Of a DNA stretch of 24,081 bases, positions 8,220 through 15,100 are shown one piece after another. The position numbers were made by a program, and so were the translations under genes. The DNA is taken from assembly GCA_020721025.1 (NCBI GenBank), contig DYNO01000018.1, positions 1-24,081 on the forward strand, read 5' to 3'. Below the pieces are notes generated by a model. It ran no database searches. It worked only from the letters and a program-made list of their open reading frames with translations, and had not been told where the DNA came from. This stretch comes from Thiomargarita sp. Its GTDB lineage: Bacteria; Pseudomonadota; Gammaproteobacteria; Beggiatoales; Beggiatoaceae. Position 1 is the first letter of the stretch, and each line of letters opens with the position of its first letter.

Positions 8220-9353
8220 ATGTTTGGATTTGGCAAGAAAAAAACAGATGTCGTGGAAACAACAGCAGAACCGCTTGAAACGGTTGAAACTTTGGTCGTT
8301 GAACCGCCAAAAGTTGAAGAAGTACCGAGTAAATTAGGGTTCTTTGCGCGTTTGACCTCGAACAGTACCGCAGAATCATCAGGAGAACCTGTCGCTGAAG
8401 TGAGCCAACCCACTGAAGTTTCTAAAAAATTGGGACTGTTTGCGCGTTTGAAACAAGGATTAAGTCGCACGCGGGAAGGATTGACTAAGGGATTGGCGAA
8501 TTTGTTTTTGGGTAGAAAGGTCATTGATGCGGAACTGCTTGAAGATATTGAAACTTTATTGCTGACAGCAGATGTGGGGATTGAGTCCACGCAGGTGTTG
8601 ATAAATGATTTGACTGATCGCGTGTCGCGCAAGCAATTGGCTGATCCTGAAGCATTATTTCAGGCATTAAAGCAGAATATGATCAATATTTTGTCGCCGG
8701 TGGAAAAACCGCTGGTATTGCCACCGAAAACGGGAAAACCGTTTGTAATTCTGATGGTTGGCATCAATGGTGCGGGCAAAACGACGACCATCGGTAAATT
8801 GGCAAAACGTTTTCAGGCTGAAGGGCGGTCGGTGATGTTGGCGGCGGGCGATACCTTTCGTGCTGCGGCGGTAGAGCAGTTGAAAGCGTGGGGTGAACGT
8901 AATCAAGTGACTGTTATTGCTCAACATTCTCGTGCTGATTCGGCTTCGGTGATTTATGATGCGTTGCAGGCTGCGATAGCCCGTAAAGTGGATATTTTGA
9001 TCGCAGATACCGCCGGACGGCTCCACACCCAAGGTAACTTGATGGAAGAGTTGAAGAAAGTATCTCGCGTCATTAAAAAATTGGATGAAACTGCGCCACA
9101 TGAAACAATGTTGATTGTCGATGCGGGCACGGGACAAAATGCGCTGACTCAAGCTCGTCAGTTTCATCAAGCAGTTAATTTAACAGGAATTACGGTGACG
9201 AAATTGGATGGTACAGCAAAAGGTGGGATTATTTTTGCGATTGCGAAGCAAGTGGGTCTGCCATTGCGATTTATTGGAGTGGGTGAGCAGTTGGATGATT
9301 TGCGTAGCTTTGAGGCAGAAAATTTCGTATCGGCATTGTTAAGTCGTGATTAG
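8220..9353 (+). CDS. ftsY: Signal recognition particle receptor FtsY
   Basis: FtsY is the SRP receptor GTPase that docks ribosome-nascent chain/Ffh complexes at the inner membrane. The acidic A domain (about 1-85) contains two copies of a KLGxFARL motif. The N domain includes LSRTREGLTKGL. The G domain carries P-loop GINGAGKTT (from residue 181), DTFRAAAVEQL, DTAGR, DAGTGQNAL, TKLDGTAKGG and the C-terminal IGVGEQLDDL. Length is 377 residues from the ATG at 8220. The longer in-frame TTG start at 8208 is less likely, since FtsY proteins usually begin with a Met-Phe-Gly/Phe-Lys stretch as here (MFGFGKKK). All GTPase motifs look intact. The gene follows the small zinc-ribbon gene. A possible terminator hairpin lies downstream at 9367-9398. 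Confidence 0.96.
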   Translation: MFGFGKKKTDVVETTAEPLETVETLVVEPPKVEEVPSKLGFFARLTSNSTAESSGEPVAEVSQPTEVSKKLGLFARLKQGLSRTREGLTKGLANLFLGRKVIDAELLEDIETLLLTADVGIESTQVLINDLTDRVSRKQLADPEALFQALKQNMINILSPVEKPLVLPPKTGKPFVILMVGINGAGKTTTIGKLAKRFQAEGRSVMLAAGDTFRAAAVEQLKAWGERNQVTVIAQHSRADSASVIYDALQAAIARKVDILIADTAGRLHTQGNLMEELKKVSRVIKKLDETAPHETMLIVDAGTGQNALTQARQFHQAVNLTGITVTKLDGTAKGGIIFAIAKQVGLPLRFIGVGEQLDDLRSFEAENFVSALLSRD

Positions 9354-9366
9354 TATTGAAAAAATT

Positions 9367-9398
9367 GGGTGGGTAATTATCAATTTTATCATCCACCC
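9367..9398. terminator. Inverted repeat between convergent ftsY and the flavodoxin gene
   Basis: GGGTGG at 9367-9372 pairs with CCACCC at 9393-9398 across a 20-base AT-rich loop. Flanking ATT and AAT can extend the stem through a bulge. It lies 14 bases after the ftsY stop. There is no long T-run on either side, so intrinsic termination is only a guess. Confidence 0.4.
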
Positions 9399-9501
9399 TA
9401 ATCTGTATTGACTACTTAATTTTATCTGTGATGTTAATTCAAACCGTGTCGTACAAAGTTCCTCATCCAATTGAAAATTCGGCAAATTTTGCTTCAAATA
9501 C

Positions 9502-10095
9502 TCATTGAGATAAACGTTGTGCGAGGGTTGCCACCCGTTTACCTAGGGCTCGACACAGTTTTTGTTCAGATTCGGATAAACTATTTTTATTGTCTGCTCC
9601 AACAAAATAGCTTGCACCGTAGGGCGTTCCACCTGATTTTGTGGTGATCAGTTCCGTTTCAGTGTAGGGCAATCCGACAATAATCATACCGTGATGGAGT
9701 AGCGGTAACATCATTGATAATAAAGTTGTTTCTTGCCCGCCGTGAAGCGAAGAGGTGGCAGTAAAAACCGCAGCGGGTTTGTTGACCAACGCGCCTTTTA
9801 ACCACAGTCCGCTTGTTTGGTCTAAAAAATATTTCAATGGGGCTGCCATGTTACCAAAGTGTGTCGGACTGCCGAGAATCAAACCGGCACAATTTTCCAA
9901 ATCTTCTAGGGTGACATAGGGCGCGCCTTCGCTAGGAATTTCAGCGGCAACGGCTTCGCATACCGCGGATACGGGAGGTACGGTGCGAATGACTGCTTGA
10001 CAATGTGGAGTTTCTTCAACCCCTCGAGCAATTTTTTGTGCCATCTGCGCGATATGTCCGTATCGACTATAATATAAGATTAAAATGTTTGACAT
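9502..10095 (-). CDS. WrbA-like FMN-dependent NAD(P)H:quinone oxidoreductase
   Basis: This is a 197-residue soluble flavodoxin-fold protein predicted to reduce quinones by two electrons using FMN and NAD(P)H, protecting against redox cycling. The N-terminal ILYYSRYGHIAQMA is the phosphate-binding loop. SPTHFGNMAAPLKYFLDQT and TATSSLHGGQETTLL are the diagnostic WrbA segments around the flavin. GGTPYGASYF near the C terminus completes the pattern. Length is typical of the family (about 195-205). A TAAGGA Shine-Dalgarno lies about 10 bases before the ATG. It is transcribed alone, convergent with ftsY and divergent from the downstream lipoprotein. The family is secure; the exact physiological quinone is not. 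Confidence 0.9.
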   Translation of the reverse strand: MSNILILYYSRYGHIAQMAQKIARGVEETPHCQAVIRTVPPVSAVCEAVAAEIPSEGAPYVTLEDLENCAGLILGSPTHFGNMAAPLKYFLDQTSGLWLKGALVNKPAAVFTATSSLHGGQETTLLSMMLPLLHHGMIIVGLPYTETELITTKSGGTPYGASYFVGADNKNSLSESEQKLCRALGKRVATLAQRLSQ

Positions 10096-10308
10096 CGCTC
10101 TTGTTCCTTAAAGTAGTAGGTAAAATTATTCGTACTTTGAGTTGTGTCACCCACTCATCATTTTCGATGATAATGAGATTGCATCAACTGATAAAAATGG
10201 GGTAGTCACTGCACTCGATATAAGTATTTTGCGCTAGGCAAGTTATTGTATAGTAGAATAAAAATCAATAAATTAACTTTTGTTAAGAAAAAATGATCGG
10301 AATCGCAG

Positions 10309-10923
10309 ATGAAGCATACTAGCTTACTCATCAATGTATTCGTGCTTCAGACAATTCTGGCAGGTTGCGCAACCCTACCTACGCAAGAAATGAGTGATGC
10401 GCGTCAAGCCATCAAGGCAGCCCATGGAGCAAAAGCTGAATTATATGTGCCCGGTGGACTGCTACATGCGGAGCAAGATTTATCTCAAGCGGAACAGGAT
10501 TTGGCGCGCGGACAGTTTAAGCAAGCCCGACAACACGCCTTAGCGGCAAAACAACGGGCAGTGACTGCGTATGAAGCCTCAATGACGTTAGAACATGCCA
10601 AAATCGTCTGGCAAACGATAGCCAATTTGGATCAGCACGCTGCCACAAATCAAACGTTATTAGCCCAAGCCGAGACTGCCGCATTACAGGGGGAGGTGGA
10701 TAATATTTTGCAACTGGCAACCGCCGCCTTACAGCAAGGCTATGAAACATTGAATCAGGTCTATTTAACCCAAGCACTCAACATGATGAATAAATGGAAA
10801 TCTCTGCATCGCACGCTTTATCCGGGGGAGACGGCTATTTTGGAACTGGCACAACAAGCCTATCAAAAAAATGAAGGGAAACAAGCATTTGATTTAATGA
10901 AAAGTTTGTCAATTAGTCAGTAA
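10309..10923 (+). CDS. DUF4398-like alpha-helical lipoprotein
   Basis: This 204-residue envelope lipoprotein has a signal peptide with lipobox LAGC, giving a lipidated Cys20. Position +2 is Ala, which usually allows sorting to the outer membrane. The mature part is rich in Ala, Gln and Leu and is predicted to be almost entirely helical, with repeated Ala-Glu-Gln-Asp-Leu stretches (HAEQDLSQAEQDLARGQF). This is the pattern of the DUF4398 domain, often found next to OmpA-like proteins. The second half (about 100-204) looks like further helical hairpins. No catalytic residues are evident. A GGA about 7 bases upstream supports the ATG. It appears to be a single-gene unit. Confidence 0.75.
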   Translation: MKHTSLLINVFVLQTILAGCATLPTQEMSDARQAIKAAHGAKAELYVPGGLLHAEQDLSQAEQDLARGQFKQARQHALAAKQRAVTAYEASMTLEHAKIVWQTIANLDQHAATNQTLLAQAETAALQGEVDNILQLATAALQQGYETLNQVYLTQALNMMNKWKSLHRTLYPGETAILELAQQAYQKNEGKQAFDLMKSLSISQ

Positions 10924-11557
10924 TGGATATTAACTTGATCACTTATTGAGAATCAAAAATATTTCCCAAATTTCGATGTGCAACACCATCTTTGATGGTA
11001 GAATATGACGAAGTTCTGAGCACGTTATTTTGATAAAATTTGCACGGTGGAACTTTCGGATTGATGCTCGCGTAGGAGTTACGCATTGACGAAAATAATT
11101 ATCGCTAAAATAATAAATTACGACAATTATTTTTTAATCAATTATCGTCGCTCTTGATTCTGAAGTAATTTAAATATTTTTTTCTAAAAAAATTAGGAGA
11201 GGGTGTTGTCTCATCAGTAATCAATTGATTTTGCACTGAACCAAAAATAATACCGGTCTTGCATCCTTTTTGTACTTTCAACCATAAATTTTTAATTAAC
11301 GACGTATGAAAGTGAAATAAAATCAATCTATTACCATCAAAAAATGATATTTCTACGACGCACAACCCAATTCATAATTTCTGATGTCAAATCTGCCTAA
11401 ATAAGAATGATAAAATAATTTTATAAGAAATCTTTGATAACTCGTTGAAATCTGTTATAGTTATTCTAACAGCTTCTTAGGATTAAGTCGGACAAACTGA
11501 TGCTGATTTAGCCTAACCAGAAAATTTAACACCTAAATTATTATTCATAGGCAACGT
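10924..11557. other. AT-rich non-coding region upstream of yfiR
   Basis: About 630 bases are very AT-rich and hold no convincing gene. A small perfect hairpin (ACCATC/GATGGT, loop TTT) lies at 10985-10999 but is not followed by T residues. A minus-strand frame of 75 codons at 11138-11365 has no recognisable domain and no good ribosome binding site. The promoter-proximal part (11434-11461) holds the best promoter candidate in this gap. The stretch could be a long regulatory leader or decayed DNA. Confidence 0.5.
11434..11461 (+). promoter_or_regulatory. Candidate extended -10 promoter for the yfiR-cyclase operon
   Basis: TTGATA at 11434-11439 is followed after 16 bases by TATAGT at 11456-11461. 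The -10 hexamer is preceded by TGT, giving an extended -10 (TGnTATAGT). Transcription would start near 11468, about 90 bases before the yfiR start codon. This is a pattern match only. Confidence 0.4.
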
Positions 11558-12154
11558 ATGTGTTTTTTGCAACTATTTCAATGGCTAAAACACACAATAT
11601 TCAGTAAATATATACTTATTCATTGTGTTGTGTTCACTTTGATCTCAATCATGTTTCCTATCAGTCAAGCAGCACCGGCAGCACAAGAGTATCAAATTAA
11701 AGCTGTTTTTTTATTTAACTTTGTTAATTTCATTACTTGGCCTGCAAACTCTTTCAAACAAGAGAGTGACCCATTTCGTATTTGCCTCTTGGGTGAAGAC
11801 CCGTTTGGGGTGGTGCTCGATTTAACTGTAGAAAATCACACGATTGAAGGTAGAGACTTGAAAGTATTACGTTTAAAAGATATTCAAATGACACGAAACT
11901 GCCAAATTCTATTCATCAGTGATTCTGAACAAGCGCGGCACAAAGATATTCTAAAAGCCATTCGTAATTTACCGATACTTAGCATTGGGGACAACGCTGA
12001 TTTCATTCAACAGGGTGGTATGATTAAATTTTTTAATCACAATAATAAAATACGTTTAGGAGTAAATCCTGACGCACTTGAGACTGTTGGACTCAAAGCG
12101 AATGCAAACTTATTAAATTTGGCAATCATTGAGCGCGTCGGAGCAGGGAAATAA
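11558..12154 (+). CDS. YfiR family (DUF4154) periplasmic regulator
   Basis: This 198-residue protein is probably exported, with hydrophobic segment ILIHCVVFTLISIM and a cleavage region around SQAAPA near residue 40. The mature part matches the YfiR/DUF4154 pattern: YQIKAVFLFNFVNFITWP at the start, RICLLGEDPFG, CQILFIS, ILSIGD, GGMIKFF and a C-terminal LLNLAI. Cys76 and Cys115 are 39 residues apart, the same spacing I recall for one of the two disulfides in Pseudomonas YfiR. The equivalent of the second disulfide is absent. In Pseudomonas, YfiR holds the inner-membrane cyclase YfiN inactive from the periplasm. Here the stop is one base before the start of a CHASE8-type sensor/cyclase, so translational coupling and direct regulation of that protein are likely. 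AGG about 7 bases upstream serves the ATG. Confidence 0.9.
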   Translation: MCFLQLFQWLKHTIFSKYILIHCVVFTLISIMFPISQAAPAAQEYQIKAVFLFNFVNFITWPANSFKQESDPFRICLLGEDPFGVVLDLTVENHTIEGRDLKVLRLKDIQMTRNCQILFISDSEQARHKDILKAIRNLPILSIGDNADFIQQGGMIKFFNHNNKIRLGVNPDALETVGLKANANLLNLAIIERVGAGK

Positions 12155-12155
12155 T

Positions 12156-15100
12156 ATGATAAGTTTTGCTAATTTGTCGATCAAACATAAACTTATTCTC
12201 ATCACCATGTTGATCAACATCATTGCCTTGCTGGCAGCCTCTGCGTTTTTTGCAGCAAATGAAGTGGCTTCCTTACGCAACGCGATGGTACGAGATTATT
12301 CCGTGTTAGCCCGCGTGATCGGTGCGAATACCGTGGCTTCGCTGGTATTTTTTGAATCAGAATCCGCCGAAAAAACCCTTTCTGCCCTTTCTGCCGAGCC
12401 TCATGTCACCGCCGCGGTGATTTATGACCGACATGGGCAAATTTTCGCGGAATATCGACGTAGCGATCAAAAGCAACTGGTCGCCCCTAAAGTCGAAGAG
12501 CCCGGACATCAATTTACGCACACTAACCTTGATTTGTTTGAAGCCATTACATTCAACAAGGCACAAAAAATCGGAACGTTGTATATCCAATCTGATCTCC
12601 AAAAAATCAATCAGTTACTCTTAGAATACGTTGGCATTGTCGCGGCAATTCTTGCGATTTCTTCCCTACTTGCCTTTTTTCTCGCCACTCGACTGCAAGC
12701 ACTCATTTCTCGTCCTATTTTACATTTAGTTTCAATCGCGGACTCAGTTACCAAAAACAATGATTACAGCATTCGCGCCAAACGCTACGGAAGCGATGAA
12801 TTGGGCATGTTGGTGGACGCGGTGAATGAAATGTTGGCACAAATTCAAAATCGCGACCAGATGTTAGCGCGACACCGTGAAGAATTGGAAGAAGAAGTTA
12901 AATTACGCACTGCCGAATTATCAAGAATTAACATCGACTTAGAAGAAATGGTCGAAGACTTACAAGAAGCCAAGGAAGCCGCCGAAGTCGCCAGTCGCAC
13001 CAAGACTGAATTTCTCGCCAATATGAGCCATGAAATTCGCACACCACTCAACGCCGTCATCGGCATGACCGGATTATTGTTAGAAACGGATTTAAGCAGT
13101 GAACAATTAGATTTTGTCGAAACCGTGCGCACCAGTGGCGACTCATTGTTATCGTTAATCAATGATATTTTAGACTTTTCCAAGAACGACGCGGGCAAGT
13201 TAGAACTCGAAGTGCATCCGTTTAACGTTCGAGAATGTGTTGAATCCGCGTTAGAACTCGTGGCACCGAAGACAGCCGAAAAAGGTTTAGAATTAACCGC
13301 TTACTTCGACAAACACGTACCGATTCACTTATCGGGCGATGTCACTCGGTTGCGTCAGGTATTGGTCAACTTGCTCAGTAACGCAGTGAAATTTACTGAA
13401 AAAGGCGAAATTGTGGTAATGGTATCGGGGCATTTCTTGGGCAATGGCAAGGTCGAAATGTATTTTGCCGTGAAAGATACCGGCATCGGCATTCCCACCG
13501 ACCGGATGGATCGGCTATTTCGCTCGTTTAGTCAAGTAGATACCTCCACCACACGCAAATATGGCGGCACGGGTTTGGGACTGGCAATCAGTAAACACCT
13601 GTGTGAATTGATGGGCGGGCGGTTGTGGGTGGAAAGCGAAATGGATAAGGGATCGACCTTTCACTTTACCATTTTGACCAATGCAATTTCACAGGAAACA
13701 GTTGAATTTAAAGATAAACAATTGGCACTGGCACACAAGCGCGTCCTGATTGTTGATGATAATTACACTAACCGTCGTATCCTCAGTTTACAAGTGCAAT
13801 CGTGGGATATGGATGTAGAATCAGCGATGTCGGGGGAGGATGCGTTGGAAAAACTCAGCCATACTCCGCAACCCTTTGATATTGCTATCCTAGACATGCA
13901 GATGCCAGAAATGGACGGCTTGATGCTGGCACAGCAAATTCGCAAAAATCACGGCAGTGTCATGCCCTTACTCATGCTGACCTTGCTGAGTCGTCAACAA
14001 ACCGCAATAGAACCCGGACTCTTTGCTGCTTACTTGGTGAAACCAGTCAAATCCTCGCAACTCTTTGATTGTCTAATTGATATTTTTTCACAAAAGAATA
14101 TTCGCGCCAATTATCGAGTCGAAGCCAGACCACGCGAATTGTTGACAGTAGAACATCGACCTTTACGCATTTTGCTGACTGAAGATAATGTGACGAATCA
14201 GAAGGTTGCGTTGCTATTGTTGAAAAAAATGAACTATACCGCCGATGTTGCCGCCAACGGGCTGGAAGCGGTACAAGCAGTGTCTCGTCAACAATACGAT
14301 GTCATTTTGATGGACGTGCAAATGCCTGAAATGGATGGATTTCAAGCCACCCAACAAATTCGCCTACGCAACGATCCTCATCGTCCTTATATCATTGCCA
14401 TGACTGCCCACGCCATGCGGGGTTATCGCGAAAAATGCCTTGAAGCGGGAATGGATAACTACGTGACCAAGCCGGTGCGTCCCGAGGAATTGGCGGCGGC
14501 ATTGCTGCGTTGTCCCCATGCGCTTGTCAAGGTTGAATCGGAGCAGAAAACTGCGATTTCTCCCGACTTGCCAGCGCAATCACTGACATCCGCTCAATCT
14601 GCAATTCTACCCAAGCAACCGATTGAAACCAAAGTTGATAATACGTCAGAAAAGATCAAAGAACTTACCCTGAAAATTCGAGAGGCATTGGAAGCCTTGG
14701 TGGGCGATGATGATGAATTGTGCGCTGAGTTAATTCAAACTTATCTGGAAGGTAGCACCACGTTAACCACTGATTTACAAACTGCGGTGCCTGAAAATAA
14801 TCCAAAGAAAATGGAACATGCCGCGCACAGTTTAAAATCCAGTAGTGCCAGTTTGGGAGCAACTCAGTTAGCAGACTTGGCAAAATATTTGGAAAAACAA
14901 GGACGTAATGGTGATATGTCCGATGCCGCCGTCAAGGTGGCGGAATTATTACAGGAATATGATGCGGTTTCGCAAGCACTCTGGCAAATTTTGCATAAAA
15001 CCGATACGCAAGAGGTCGTCGCAACACCGATTGTAGCGCAACCACTCACTACAACTGTCATCATACCGCCGGCAACCGCGACAGATACGTTGGAAACCGA

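Noticed and set aside
8105..8632. 175-codon minus-strand open frame, Ser-rich
   Set aside because: It is antisense to the start of ftsY and the small zinc-ribbon gene, both clearly coding, and resembles no family.
10985..10999. ACCATC-TTT-GATGGT hairpin as terminator of the lipoprotein gene
   Set aside because: The stem is only six pairs and no T-run follows on either strand, so I did not list it as a terminator.
11138..11365. 75-codon minus-strand open frame in the AT-rich gap
   Set aside because: No recognisable domain, no ribosome binding site, and it lies in very AT-rich DNA where such a frame can arise by chance. Kept only as a remark on the gap.
12129..12155. TTG start extending the cyclase protein by nine residues into yfiR
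   Set aside because: The ATG at 12156 has a good GGAG/AGGG site upstream and begins right before the first membrane helix.
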